A stretch of 64,000 nt of DNA from Nitratireductor sp. (GCA_020637805.1 JACKJU010000005.1:1-64000), one strand, 5' to 3'. Positions 16,936 to 26,351 are shown, numbered from the stretch's first letter. Translations and numbers: made by a program. Notes: generated by a model from the letters alone, not told the origin.

Positions 16936-17104
16936 TTCGTTTCATATTCGGGTGGATATGATTGCGATCGGCAGGCAACGGGATTCCCTGGTTCATCTGG
17001 ATTTTGGCGATTTCGCCGAAATCGAGATTGCCCTGGCGACATGACATCCGGGGCGATTCCGAAAACAGGCTGAACCCACGGGCGAATCGTGGCAAGGAGC
17101 CACG

Positions 17105-18232
17105 ATGCAGTTTTCAGCAGAACAGGAACGTGCGCTGGCGGAAGTAAACCGCTGGCTAAAGGGCGGGGGCAGCCAGGTCTTCCGGTTGTTTGGCTATGCC
17201 GGCACGGGCAAGACGACGTTGGCGCGCCATTTCGCAGAGGGACTGGATGGCGATGTCCTGTTTGCGGCGTTCACGGGCAAGGCGGCGCAGGTGTTGCGGT
17301 CGCGCGGTGCGCCCAAGGCCTCGACGATACATTCGCTGATATACCGGCCGCGCGGTGAAGAGGAGGTCGAGGACGAGGAGACCGGCTCCAAGAGCATAGC
17401 GCCGACGTTTTCGCTCAATCGGCAGTCTGCCGTCTCGAAAGCCGCGCTAATCGTCATTGACGAGTGCTCGATGGTGGACGAGGCTCTTGGGCGGGACCTT
17501 CTATCCTTCGGCACGCCGGTACTGGTGCTGGGCGACCCCGGCCAGTTGCCTCCGGTATCGGGCGGAGGGTTCTTCACCGAACACGAACCGGACTATCTGC
17601 TCGAAGAGGTGCACAGGCAGGCGCGCGACAACCCGATTGTTGAACTCGCGCAACTCGTTCGCGACGGCAGGCCGATCATGCATGGGGACTATGGCTCCAC
17701 TGCTCGGGTCATTCCAAAGGGCGCAGTCAATTCGGATATGGTGCTTGATGCCGATCAGGTGCTGGTAGGAACGAACCGGACGCGGCGGCGCTACAATGAG
17801 AGGCTGCGCCAGCTGAAAGGGTTTGACGGGTTGCTGCCTCAATCGGGCGACAAGCTCGTATGCCTGCGAAACGATACCGCCAAAGGCCTTCTCAATGGAT
17901 CGCTTTGGCAGGTGACTAGCGCGCCCAGAACGGTGAAATCCTTCATGAACCTGCTGATCCGGGCCGAGGATGAAGGGATCGATCGCTACTCGGCAAAGGT
18001 GAAGGTTCTCAAGGCGGTATTCGAAAATCCTGACGAAGAGATTCCGTGGCAGCTACGCCGCCGTCACGACGATTTCGACTACGGGTATGCGCTGACCGTG
18101 CACAAGGCGCAGGGTTCGCAATGGGACGAGATCGTCCTGTTCGACGAGAGCTACGCTTTCCGCGAACATGCCCAGCGCTGGCTGTATACGGGGATCACCC
18201 GAGCCGCCGAAAGATTGACCATAGTCAAGTAA
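17105..18232 (+). CDS. ATP-dependent RecD-like DNA helicase (superfamily 1)
   Basis: Compact 375-residue SF1B helicase related to the C-terminal part of RecD/RecD2. Visible motifs are Walker A GYAGTGKTTLA (about 29-39), motif Ia AFTGKAAQVLRSRG, Walker B VIDECSMVD (about 118-126), motif III LVLGDPGQLPPVSGGGFF, motif IV-V region LVGTNRTRRRYNERLR, and motif V/VI TVHKAQGSQWDEIVLFDES with YTGITRAAERL at the C-terminus. It lacks the large N-terminal region of RecD2, so it is a stand-alone helicase whose role in repair or recombination is inferred only from family. It is monocistronic, with 169 bp before it and 134 bp after. Confidence 0.88.
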   Translation: MQFSAEQERALAEVNRWLKGGGSQVFRLFGYAGTGKTTLARHFAEGLDGDVLFAAFTGKAAQVLRSRGAPKASTIHSLIYRPRGEEEVEDEETGSKSIAPTFSLNRQSAVSKAALIVIDECSMVDEALGRDLLSFGTPVLVLGDPGQLPPVSGGGFFTEHEPDYLLEEVHRQARDNPIVELAQLVRDGRPIMHGDYGSTARVIPKGAVNSDMVLDADQVLVGTNRTRRRYNERLRQLKGFDGLLPQSGDKLVCLRNDTAKGLLNGSLWQVTSAPRTVKSFMNLLIRAEDEGIDRYSAKVKVLKAVFENPDEEIPWQLRRRHDDFDYGYALTVHKAQGSQWDEIVLFDESYAFREHAQRWLYTGITRAAERLTIVK

Positions 18233-18366
18233 TTGCGGAATGCCAAAAATCCCTGCGGAAACACGCCGAAAACAGGCGGTTTGTTTCGAAAAAATTCAAG
18301 AATTAACCGCGACTTAAGCCTGTTCTGCGACGGTTCATCATTCATTCGGGTGGTGCGGCATGTTTC

Positions 18367-20862
18367 ATGCTCGCCGAGTGGGGCGAAATGGGCGAAAAAT
18401 TCACAAAATACAGAAAAAGGCATGGGTGGGTTCTCCGTCTGGCCTTTCTGGTAACGATTTCGGTCTTTCTTTCCGTCAGCGCGTTCTTCTATTTCGAGCA
18501 GAGCAGCCAGACGCAGAGGGTCAACCAGTTGCGGCTGGTGTCGGACGGTTTCTCGAATGTAGACAGGAGCATGTCGGCTTTGGCCGACAAGGCCCGAGGC
18601 GTGGCCGAACTCTACGACAGATACCAGTATTCCCAGACTGTGGGCGTGCCATCAGGCCTCAGTCTGAGGCAGCGCAAGGCGTTTCTGGCGCGCCTGCCAG
18701 AAGATCCGGACATCATCGGCGCCAAGCGCGCACTTCTGTACCATCTGGAGCAGACCGGTCAGGCATTCGCGCAGCTTGTCGAGGCGTGGGACTCCACGAG
18801 CGACGAAATACGCCACCTGTTGATCGAGAACATGCGCTTCATGCCACTCGAAGATCCGCTGAAATACCACACGGCACTGCTTGACATCTCCAAGATCGAG
18901 GATGCGCGCACGAAGAAGGACATCTTCTGGGTATCAAGACAAATTCTGGAGAATTTCGAGAGCCTCGTTAATCCCTCGAATCAGGAAGTCGTGGCGCGGG
19001 CCAGCAAGATTCTCAATGATCAGGCAAAACTGCAGAGCCAGCTTCTCGAGAAATTCCTGCTGTTCGGTATCGGTTCAGTCATTTTCCTGGGGATGTTCCT
19101 TTTCGCGCCCCTCGACGTATTCATGCACAGGCTCATGAACAAACTGGAGGACGAACACGAACGCGCCGAGACAGCGATGCGTTCTGCCGAAGCAGCTGAC
19201 CAGGCAAAGTCTGAGTTCCTGGCAAACATGAGCCATGAGATACGGACCCCGATGAATGGCGTCATGGGGATGGCAGAGCTGCTTTCGAGAACCGAACTCA
19301 GCGACAAGCAGCGTACCTTTGTTGACATCATCACCAAGTCGGGCAACGCCCTGCTGACGGTCATCAACGATATTCTCGACTTCTCCAAGATCGTGGCAAG
19401 CCAGATGGAGCTTGATCCGGCACCGTTCAACCTTGCCGACACGGTCGAGGACGTGGTGATGCTGGTATCCAACCGGGCGGCCGAAAAGGACCTGGAGCTT
19501 TCAGTCAGGGTCAATCCGGTCTTGCCTGAACGCGTGGTCGGTGATGTGGGCCGCATACGGCAGGTGCTGACGAACCTTGCAGGCAACGCCGTAAAATTCA
19601 CCGAAAACGGACGCGTGGTGGTGGACGTGGACGGTTCGGTCGTTCCTGGTCCGGACGGAAAGCAACTGGCGCGTCTTCGGTTCAGCGTCGAGGATACCGG
19701 GATCGGTATCCGCGCCGACCAGTTGGACAAGGTCTTCGAGAAATTCAGCCAGGTCGACACCTCTGCAACGCGAAAGCATGAGGGAACCGGACTTGGACTG
19801 GCAATTGCGTCGTCGCTGGTCGGTTTGATGGGTGGGGAAATCAAGGTCCGCTCCGAATATGGGGAAGGCTCCACATTCTGGTTCGAAATCGATTTGCCCG
19901 TTGGCAAGGCGGAGCAGCATCTTGATCTTGCTGCCGTTTCGGGGGGCAGGGTACTTGTCGTCGACGACAATGAGGTCAACCGGTCGATTTTGAAGGAACA
20001 GATGTCCGCCTGGGGTTTCGAAAGTGTGGCTGTGAACAGCGGGCGAGAGGCGATCGCCTTCCTGGTCGAAGCCCGGAAACGCTCCGTGAACATCGATTGC
20101 GTGATACTGGACTATCACATGCCGGAAATGACCGGCGTGCAGACCGTGGACGCCATCCGCTCCAACGACATCATCCGCGACGTTCCGATCATCATGCTGA
20201 CATCGGCCACGGTGCTCGTCGAGGGGCGCTCGGTTGCCTCTCTCGATATCCAGGGCAATCTCACCAAGCCTGCAAGGTCGTCGCAATTGCACAAGACCTT
20301 GCTTCGTGCCGTGGCGGAGTATCGCGGTTCGGGAGATTCGGAACTGCTCGAGGAATCGCCCGGCATGAATTACCTCAGGCAGATTGCCGAGGGGCAGAAA
20401 CAAAGACATCGACATGTGGAGGAATCTCCCGCCGCGACCGCAGTTTCAAAAGAGCCTCTGGAGTCGATCGACATCCTTGTCTGCGAGGACAACGAGGTGA
20501 ACCAGGTATTCTTCAGCCAGGTGCTTGCAGATCTGCCCTACAGCTTCGAGATCGTTTCCAATGGAATGGCCGGTATCGAGGTATTCGAGGCAAGAAGACC
20601 GAAACTCGTTCTTATGGATGTCTCGATGCCCGACATGAATGGCTACGACGCCACTGCGGCGATCCGCGAAATCGAGCGCAATCTGGGCATACGCAGCACC
20701 ATCATCGCAATTACCGCGCATGCGATCCGCGGGGATGAGGAAAAGTGCCTGGCCGCCGGAATGGACGATTACCTTGCCAAGCCGGTCTCGCCCGGGCGTC
20801 TTGCCGAGCGCATCCACTCGGTGCTTGGGGAACACGAGGTCGAGGAACGCGCTGCGGGCTGA
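18367..20862 (+). CDS. Hybrid sensor histidine kinase with two receiver domains
   Basis: An 831-residue membrane-bound hybrid kinase. Membrane helix 1 lies at about 20-40 and helix 2 at about 230-250, enclosing an extracytoplasmic sensor region of about 190 residues without a recognised fold. Then follow HisKA with the phospho-acceptor H290 (MSHEIRTPMNGVMGMAELL), HATPase (NLAGNAVKFTENG, VEDTGIGI, HEGTGLGLAIASSL), receiver 1 with D582 (LDYHMPEM) and receiver 2 with D751 (LMDVSMPDM). There is no HPt domain, so phosphate must pass to a separate HPt protein or to unlinked regulators. A start at 18388 (MGEKFTKYRKR) is also possible. No cognate regulator gene is adjacent; convergent signalling genes follow. 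Confidence 0.92.
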   Translation: MLAEWGEMGEKFTKYRKRHGWVLRLAFLVTISVFLSVSAFFYFEQSSQTQRVNQLRLVSDGFSNVDRSMSALADKARGVAELYDRYQYSQTVGVPSGLSLRQRKAFLARLPEDPDIIGAKRALLYHLEQTGQAFAQLVEAWDSTSDEIRHLLIENMRFMPLEDPLKYHTALLDISKIEDARTKKDIFWVSRQILENFESLVNPSNQEVVARASKILNDQAKLQSQLLEKFLLFGIGSVIFLGMFLFAPLDVFMHRLMNKLEDEHERAETAMRSAEAADQAKSEFLANMSHEIRTPMNGVMGMAELLSRTELSDKQRTFVDIITKSGNALLTVINDILDFSKIVASQMELDPAPFNLADTVEDVVMLVSNRAAEKDLELSVRVNPVLPERVVGDVGRIRQVLTNLAGNAVKFTENGRVVVDVDGSVVPGPDGKQLARLRFSVEDTGIGIRADQLDKVFEKFSQVDTSATRKHEGTGLGLAIASSLVGLMGGEIKVRSEYGEGSTFWFEIDLPVGKAEQHLDLAAVSGGRVLVVDDNEVNRSILKEQMSAWGFESVAVNSGREAIAFLVEARKRSVNIDCVILDYHMPEMTGVQTVDAIRSNDIIRDVPIIMLTSATVLVEGRSVASLDIQGNLTKPARSSQLHKTLLRAVAEYRGSGDSELLEESPGMNYLRQIAEGQKQRHRHVEESPAATAVSKEPLESIDILVCEDNEVNQVFFSQVLADLPYSFEIVSNGMAGIEVFEARRPKLVLMDVSMPDMNGYDATAAIREIERNLGIRSTIIAITAHAIRGDEEKCLAAGMDDYLAKPVSPGRLAERIHSVLGEHEVEERAAG

Positions 20863-20938
20863 CCGCAGCAGCCGATGATTGATCCGCACTGTTTTCCGTG
20901 CGGGATCGAGCCTGTGGCGGGTTGGCCGGTGCGCGAAC

Positions 20939-21622
20939 TCAGCTTGCCGTTACCGTGCGTCCAATCGGAGTGCTGGAAGCGACCTTGCGGGCAAGGTCGA
21001 AGCTCAGTGTCGCGATCATCGCGTTTTCCATCGCCGGGTGGCGTTTGAGCAGGGATTTCAGTTCGCCGGCATCCCACGAGATCCAGGTGGCGGTATCTTC
21101 GGCTGTTACCGTGGCGGTGGCGGGGCTGTTGTACAGGAAACCGATTTCGCCGATGAACGCGTTGCCCTCCCTGGAGGTGGCGGTTTCGCCCTTCTCGATT
21201 TTCAATCTGCCGTCGGTCACGTAGTAGAGACGGGTTGGAACCTCGCCCAACTCGGTCAGCACCGTTTCGGGCATCCTGTGGTGCCATTGGGCGGCCTTCA
21301 TCAACCGGCGGAACTGACCGGGTGTGAACTTGTCGAAATGATTGAAGAGAAGCGTCTCCGGTTCGCTCATGGCCAACAGTGTGCGTTCGCGAATGATGAC
21401 AAAGATCAATGCCAGATTGATGAAGGCGAGCAGGAGGCTGGCTGCAATTGCATCCCAAAGCGGCTGCGCTGGATACAGGAAATAGTAGGCGACATAGAGC
21501 AGATTTCCTACCAGCACGAGCATGCGAAGGATGAACTCGTCACGCGCAAGAAAACCGGCGGCCTGGAAGACAAAGGCAAGGAAGACCAGAAGACCGGCAT
21601 TCATGAAGTGCGAAGAGAGCAT
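20939..21622 (-). CDS. Membrane protein with cyclic-nucleotide-binding-type domain
   Basis: A 227-residue protein with three N-terminal membrane helices (about 7-24, 32-48, 55-75; LLVFLAFVFQAAGFL, MLVLVGNLLYVAYYFLY, AIAASLLLAFINLALIFVII) and a C-terminal cNMP-type beta-roll (about 110-215; YYVTDGRLKIEKGE, FIGEIGFLYNSPATATVTAE). The order of helices and beta-roll resembles bacterial Popeye-domain proteins. The phosphate cassette is FIGEIGFLYNSPATATV, without the usual arginine of CRP/PKA, so the ligand is uncertain. The start at 21622 is chosen over longer frames that run into the neighbouring EAL gene. It lies 107 bp downstream of that gene on the same strand and may be co-transcribed with it. 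Confidence 0.75.
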   Translation of the reverse strand: MLSSHFMNAGLLVFLAFVFQAAGFLARDEFILRMLVLVGNLLYVAYYFLYPAQPLWDAIAASLLLAFINLALIFVIIRERTLLAMSEPETLLFNHFDKFTPGQFRRLMKAAQWHHRMPETVLTELGEVPTRLYYVTDGRLKIEKGETATSREGNAFIGEIGFLYNSPATATVTAEDTATWISWDAGELKSLLKRHPAMENAMIATLSFDLARKVASSTPIGRTVTAS

Positions 21623-21729
21623 GTGGCATTTCCGTGACCAGGTGCGAGAACGGCCGCCTGTTGCGCCAGCCAGAAGCGGCAACAGATAGATCGTTTTCAA
21701 CCGGGGTGCAAACGTATCGGCGCGAAGCG

Positions 21730-23979
21730 TCAGATGTGCCCGTTGGCGGCATCGCGGGGCAGCGATTCGCGGAGAGGGCTGGCAAGGGCCTTGGCCTCGA
21801 ATACGTGCCTGCTGACGGGAGGCGAAAACAGGTATCCCTGAAAGCGGCGGCATCCACGCCGTGCGAGGTTTTCCGCCTGAGCGGCAGTTGCAATCTTCGA
21901 TGCGATTGTCTCGAGGACGAGGGCCTTGGATATCTCGATGATGTTCTCGACCGAGTTGCGCGATCCCGTACGCTGTTCGGTTGTCGCGATCGACGTACTG
22001 TCGAGTTTGATCTCGTCAAACGGCAGCATGACCAGATGATGGAGGGAAGAGGCGCCGCTTCCAAAGCCGTCAAGGCAGAAGCGAACCCCGAGTTGTCTCA
22101 TTTCCTCCATCTGAACCGCCAGGTTATCCGAGGTTCGATGCAGGGCATGCTCCGGCAGCTCCAATGTCAGATGCGACAGATCGATTCCTGCGTCCGGCAT
22201 GAAGTCGGTTATCACCTCGCGCACTGCAGGATCGGCAAGATACGCGGGACTTGCATTGACAGATAATTGGAGATGGTCCGTTTCCGGCCGGGCGTGCCAG
22301 TCCACCAGAATGGAAGCAGTGCGTGTCAATATCCAGCGGTGGATCTGGCCAGAGAGTCCAGAGCGGGTTGCCTCGGGCATGAATTCCTCTGGCAATAGCA
22401 CGCCATGAACCGGGTGATTCCAGCGCGGGAATACTTCTGCACCGGTGATTTCTCCCAAGGCATTGTACTGGGGCTGAAGCACGAGTTCGAACTGGTTTCT
22501 TTCGATGGCCAGCGGAAGATCCTTCTTCAACTCTGCAAATGACCGTTCTTCCTTCTCCTCATCTTCTTTGCAGATTACGAAGGAATTGCCGCCGTTTTCC
22601 TTTACCCTGTACATCGCCCTGTCTGCGCGGCGCAATATGCTGTCCGCACCGGGCATGCCAGGCGCAATCAGCGCGACGCCGATAGATGGGGCCGTGAAAT
22701 GCTCATCTTCGCCCAGGGCAAAGGAATCGCGGAATACCTCCATTATCGTTGAAGCGATCGCCGAAGCGGCATTTTCCGCCACCCGTGCATCTTTGCCTAG
22801 ATGTTCGAAAATGAGAACGAACTCGTCTCCGGCAAATCGCGTGACCATGTCAGTATCCTGAACCAGTTTGCGCAGTTTTCCTGCCACGAGGCGCAGGAGT
22901 TCGTCGCCGGTTTCATGGCCGTACTGGTCGTTAATAGCCTTGAAGTTGTCGAGATCGAGGAAAAACAGGGCCGCATGCTCATCGTGCATGTCACAGGCGC
23001 GGATCACAGACGACAGTCTCTCGATCATCACCCTGCGTGTTGCCAGTCCGGTGACAGTGTCTTCCATTGAAACTCTGGTTCGATCGAGCTCCTCGAGTTT
23101 CTCCCGAGTGATATCGTTGATATGGCCGTGCCATATGATCTCGTTGCCGGGAAGCTTCTCCGGCGTTGCCGTCATGTGCATCCAGGTTTTCTTGCCGTCT
23201 GCGCGGCGCAGGCGGAACTGGTGGTTGATCTGGGAGAAGGACTTTGCCGAATCCTGAAAAGTCGCAAGATAAGCGCCAAGGTCTTCGGAGTGAATGAATT
23301 TCAGAAAGCTGCTCGGACTGCGTGACTCGTAAGAAGGAGGAAGGCCCATCAGTTTCATGAAGGATCTGCTGAGGTACGGTGCAGTGTATTTTCCATCGGC
23401 GCAGCGGAGTACCTGGAAGAGGCCTCCGGGAAGGTTCTCCGCCAGCTTTTCGAGGCGGTTGCGCAGTTCAGCGTGGCGGAACTGGTCCGTGATCTCGCGA
23501 ACCGTGCCTTCGTAGTACAGTGGCTCGCCGTTCTCGGGGTTGCAGACCAGACGGGCGTTTTCGCTGATCCAGATTCGTTCCCTGGACTTGTGCCTGTAAA
23601 TTTCCGAAACGAAATTGGTTACCTTTCCGCGTTCAAACAACATTCGCTTGAAGGTGTTGCGGCGATTGGGGTCGACATACCATTCCTTGGCAATGTCGTT
23701 TACCGATGCGAGAAGTTCGGCTTCCGATTCATACCCGTTAAGGTGCACGAGTGCGGGGTTTGCGCTCAATTGCCTGCCATCGAGGGTCGAGCGGTAGAAA
23801 CCTTCTCCAAGATTGTTGATCGTGCTCTGGATCTCGCGGCTGGAATTTTCCAGCTTGCGATATCGCAGGAAGCAGAATCCCGCCAGTGCCACCGAAAGGA
23901 CTGTCGTACAGGCGAGCGCTTGGTTAAGTAGTGTCAGGTCGCCCGGGCCAGAAATCGTCATCATATCCATTTCGGGCAA
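21730..23979 (-). CDS. PAS-GGDEF-EAL protein with degenerate EAL domain
   Basis: A 749-residue protein: one membrane helix (about 22-38), PAS domains (about 50-165 and 180-295), GGDEF (about 305-470) and EAL (about 485-735). The cyclase motif is AGDEF (383-387), a variant that can be active; the I-site arginine is replaced (QDTD, 374-377). The EAL domain has lost key residues: EVF instead of EAL (515-517), LDGFG where DDFG is expected (636-640), and ASKIA in place of AEGVE (693-697). The final glutamine (714) remains. It is therefore predicted to be a diguanylate cyclase or c-di-GMP effector and not a phosphodiesterase. The substrate sensed by the PAS domains is unknown. Confidence 0.88.
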   Translation of the reverse strand: MPEMDMMTISGPGDLTLLNQALACTTVLSVALAGFCFLRYRKLENSSREIQSTINNLGEGFYRSTLDGRQLSANPALVHLNGYESEAELLASVNDIAKEWYVDPNRRNTFKRMLFERGKVTNFVSEIYRHKSRERIWISENARLVCNPENGEPLYYEGTVREITDQFRHAELRNRLEKLAENLPGGLFQVLRCADGKYTAPYLSRSFMKLMGLPPSYESRSPSSFLKFIHSEDLGAYLATFQDSAKSFSQINHQFRLRRADGKKTWMHMTATPEKLPGNEIIWHGHINDITREKLEELDRTRVSMEDTVTGLATRRVMIERLSSVIRACDMHDEHAALFFLDLDNFKAINDQYGHETGDELLRLVAGKLRKLVQDTDMVTRFAGDEFVLIFEHLGKDARVAENAASAIASTIMEVFRDSFALGEDEHFTAPSIGVALIAPGMPGADSILRRADRAMYRVKENGGNSFVICKEDEEKEERSFAELKKDLPLAIERNQFELVLQPQYNALGEITGAEVFPRWNHPVHGVLLPEEFMPEATRSGLSGQIHRWILTRTASILVDWHARPETDHLQLSVNASPAYLADPAVREVITDFMPDAGIDLSHLTLELPEHALHRTSDNLAVQMEEMRQLGVRFCLDGFGSGASSLHHLVMLPFDEIKLDSTSIATTEQRTGSRNSVENIIEISKALVLETIASKIATAAQAENLARRGCRRFQGYLFSPPVSRHVFEAKALASPLRESLPRDAANGHI

Positions 23980-24123
23980 CAGTTTTCGCTACAGGGTTGG
24001 CAGGGGATGAAGTGACACACGATGCATCGGGGGCGACAGGCCGATTTGAACCAAAAATGGTTAACACTGCCTTGCGAAATCCTGCTGCAAGCGTAAATCA
24101 TCGCATCGCGAAAGGATCAGCCC

Positions 24124-24879
24124 ATGTCTACAAAACTGTCGGTCAACGTAAATGCGATTGCGATGCTGCGAAACCGGCGCGATCTGCCATGGCCGAGTGT
24201 CAGCGGCCTAGGGCGCATTGCGCTGGAAGCAGGTGCTCACGGGCTGACTGTTCATCCGCGTCCCGATCAGCGGCACATACGGTTTTCCGACCTGCCGGAA
24301 CTGCGGGCGCTCATCGATGATGAATTTCCGTCGGCCGAATTCAATATCGAGGGATATCCCACCGAGGCGTTTCTCGAACTCGCCGAGGCGAACGAACCTG
24401 AGCAGGTGACGCTTGTTCCCGATGACCCGGCACAGGCTACCTCCGATCACGGATGGGACTTCATTGCCAATGCCGGTTTTCTCAAGGACGTCGTGTCGCG
24501 CCTCAAGGGAAGGGGGATCCGCGTTTCGCTGTTCATCGACCCTGATGCGTCCGCAGTGCAGGTCGCAGCTGCTGCCGCGACCGGTACCGACCGGGTCGAG
24601 TTCTACACCGGTCCCTATGGCGCGACCTTCGATGACAGAGATGCGGCCAGGGCGCGCATTGATGAAATTGCGCGAACGGCTGAACTGCTGCGTGAGCAGG
24701 GACTGGCGATGAATGCGGGTCATGACCTGACCGTCGAGAACCTTCCGCCGCTGATTGCTGCGGTTCCCGACATTGCCGAAGTGTCGATCGGTCACGGGTT
24801 GACGGCGGATGCGCTCGAATTCGGAATGGCAGGTGCAGTGAGACGGTTTCTCCAAGCGCTCGAAACGGGTGGGAAGTAA
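24124..24879 (+). CDS. pdxJ: Pyridoxine 5'-phosphate synthase
   Basis: Condenses 1-deoxyxylulose 5-phosphate with 3-amino-2-oxopropyl phosphate to make pyridoxine 5'-phosphate, the last step of the DXP-dependent vitamin B6 route. The 251-residue TIM barrel shows the family start LSVNVNAIAMLRNRR, the phosphate and metal region AGAHGLTVHPRPDQRHIR, catalytic glutamate in FNIEGYPTE, VTLVPDDPAQATSDHGWDF, VSLFIDPD and the closing AEVSIGHGLTADALEFG. Length is normal. The gene stands alone, 144 bp from the divergent PAS-GGDEF-EAL gene, and 113 bp ahead of the Rieske oxygenase gene. Confidence 0.95.
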   Translation: MSTKLSVNVNAIAMLRNRRDLPWPSVSGLGRIALEAGAHGLTVHPRPDQRHIRFSDLPELRALIDDEFPSAEFNIEGYPTEAFLELAEANEPEQVTLVPDDPAQATSDHGWDFIANAGFLKDVVSRLKGRGIRVSLFIDPDASAVQVAAAAATGTDRVEFYTGPYGATFDDRDAARARIDEIARTAELLREQGLAMNAGHDLTVENLPPLIAAVPDIAEVSIGHGLTADALEFGMAGAVRRFLQALETGGK

Positions 24880-24947
24880 CTTGCTGCCCGGACTTCCGCC
24901 GGTTCTGATGTCGTGATTAAGTAGGGCGGAGAAGCATTTGAATATTC

Positions 24948-24971
24948 TCTTCGAAATGGGGATTTCGAAGA
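24948..24971. promoter_or_regulatory. Inverted repeat upstream of the Rieske oxygenase, candidate operator
   Basis: Two perfect 10-nt arms, TCTTCGAAAT (24948-24957) and ATTTCGAAGA (24962-24971), separated by four G. Each arm contains the self-complementary TTCGAA. It sits 21 bp before the Rieske start, just upstream of a GAGGAGAG ribosome site, where a bound protein would block transcription or a hairpin would affect translation. No regulator gene is adjacent. Confidence 0.55.
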
Positions 24972-24992
24972 CAGGCGAGGAGAGCCAGCACG

Positions 24993-26351
24993 ATGATGAG
25001 CCAGGAGAAAAACGACCGCATTACGCGGATCGGTCCGGGAACCGAAGCCGGAGCGGTGCTCAGGCGGTACTGGCAGCCAGCTGCGCTGGCCGACGAGCTT
25101 GCAGGGCGCAGGCCCGTAGTTCCCGTGACTCTTCTTGGAGAGAGGCTGGTGCTGTTTCGCGACGAGGAAGGTGAACTCGGCCTGATCGGACGGCACTGCC
25201 TGCATCGCGGTGCCGATCTCTGCTATGGCAGGCTCGAGGACAACGGGTTGAGATGTCCATTCCACGGCTGGCATTTTGACCGTAACGGCCAGTGCGTCGA
25301 GCAGCCCGGTGAACCGGAGGGCAGCCGGATGCACGAGAACATCAAGACGGTTTCCTATCCGGTTGTCGAGAAGAACGGCATCGTGTTTGCCTATATGGGT
25401 CCGCTGGACGAGAACGGCGAGGCTACGGATTTTCCGGACTATGACTGCTTCCGTGCGCCAGACAGCCATGTCTTCGCGTTCAAGGGACTTTGGGAATGCA
25501 ACTGGCTGCAGGCAATGGAGGTCGGCATCGATCCTGCGCATGCGTCCTTCCTGCACCGCTTCCTTCAGGACGAGGATCCAAGCGATTCCTATGGCAAGCA
25601 ATTCCGGGACAAGGCGGCCAACACGGACGTGCCAATGACGAAGTTGCTGCGCGACTACCCGCGCCCGGAAATCCGCGTCGAGGAAGCCGAACACGGGATG
25701 CGGATCATTTCGCTTCGCCATCTCGATGACGGGCGGACGCATGTACGGGTCACGAACCAGGTCTTTCCCGAGGCGATCTGCATACCGATGTCGCGGGAGA
25801 TGACGATCACCCAGTGGCACGTGCCCATCGATGACGAGAATTGTTACTGGTATTCGATGTTCACTTCCTTCGGCGCTCCGGTAAACAAGGAACTGATGCG
25901 TGAGCAGCGCCTCAAGGAACACCGGCTTCCCGATTACGCGCCGTTGAAGAACAAGCGCAACGAGTACGGCTACAATTCCGATGAGCAGGAAAACGTGACC
26001 TATACGGGCATGGGCCTGGACATCAATGTGCATGACCAGTGGGCGGTGGAAAGTCCGGGCCCGATCCAGGATCGGACACAGGAACATCTCGGCAAGACCG
26101 ACGTTGCCATCATCCGCTACCGGCGGATGCTGAACGCGGCGATGGATGCGCTTGCTGCGAAGGATGACGGCGCGCTTCCGGCAACAAGCCGCGTTTCCGG
26201 TATCCAGGGCCCGGTGTCGATCGACGCAATCGCGCCCGCCGGAGCCGACTGGACAAGTGTCTGGCGCGAGGCTGACCGGGAGCGGCGCGCTGCCTGTTCC
26301 TGGGATGCGCAAGTTGCTGACGCGACCGAGATGAGCGGCGCGGCTGAATGA
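24993..26351 (+). CDS. Rieske non-heme iron oxygenase (phthalate-dioxygenase-like alpha subunit)
   Basis: A 452-residue ring-hydroxylating or demethylating oxygenase. The Rieske 2Fe-2S centre is complete: C69-x-H71 (RHCLHRG) and C88-x2-H91 (LRCPFHGWHF). The mononuclear iron site shows D180-x2-H183-x4-H188 (GIDPAHASFLH), with the bridging aspartate. Overall form matches the phthalate dioxygenase/oxygenase branch, whose members act on aromatic acids, N-methyl groups and amines. No ferredoxin or reductase lies nearby, so electrons must come from unlinked partners. The stop codon overlaps the start of a glutamine-synthetase-like ligase (ATGA), and DUF2461 follows, giving a three-gene operon. The substrate is unknown; the ligase suggests an amine. 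Start alternatives are ATG 24993 and 24996. Confidence 0.9.
   Translation: MMSQEKNDRITRIGPGTEAGAVLRRYWQPAALADELAGRRPVVPVTLLGERLVLFRDEEGELGLIGRHCLHRGADLCYGRLEDNGLRCPFHGWHFDRNGQCVEQPGEPEGSRMHENIKTVSYPVVEKNGIVFAYMGPLDENGEATDFPDYDCFRAPDSHVFAFKGLWECNWLQAMEVGIDPAHASFLHRFLQDEDPSDSYGKQFRDKAANTDVPMTKLLRDYPRPEIRVEEAEHGMRIISLRHLDDGRTHVRVTNQVFPEAICIPMSREMTITQWHVPIDDENCYWYSMFTSFGAPVNKELMREQRLKEHRLPDYAPLKNKRNEYGYNSDEQENVTYTGMGLDINVHDQWAVESPGPIQDRTQEHLGKTDVAIIRYRRMLNAAMDALAAKDDGALPATSRVSGIQGPVSIDAIAPAGADWTSVWREADRERRAACSWDAQVADATEMSGAAE

Noticed and set aside
16850..17044. 64-codon frame between the lipoprotein and helicase genes
   Set aside because: It overlaps the lipoprotein gene end, has no ribosome site and no recognisable features.
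24993..26351. Glycine betaine monooxygenase (GbcA) or carnitine oxygenase identity for the Rieske protein
   Set aside because: Its motif spacing is closer to phthalate-dioxygenase-type enzymes and its operon partner is a GS-like ligase, not the GbcB-type reductase.
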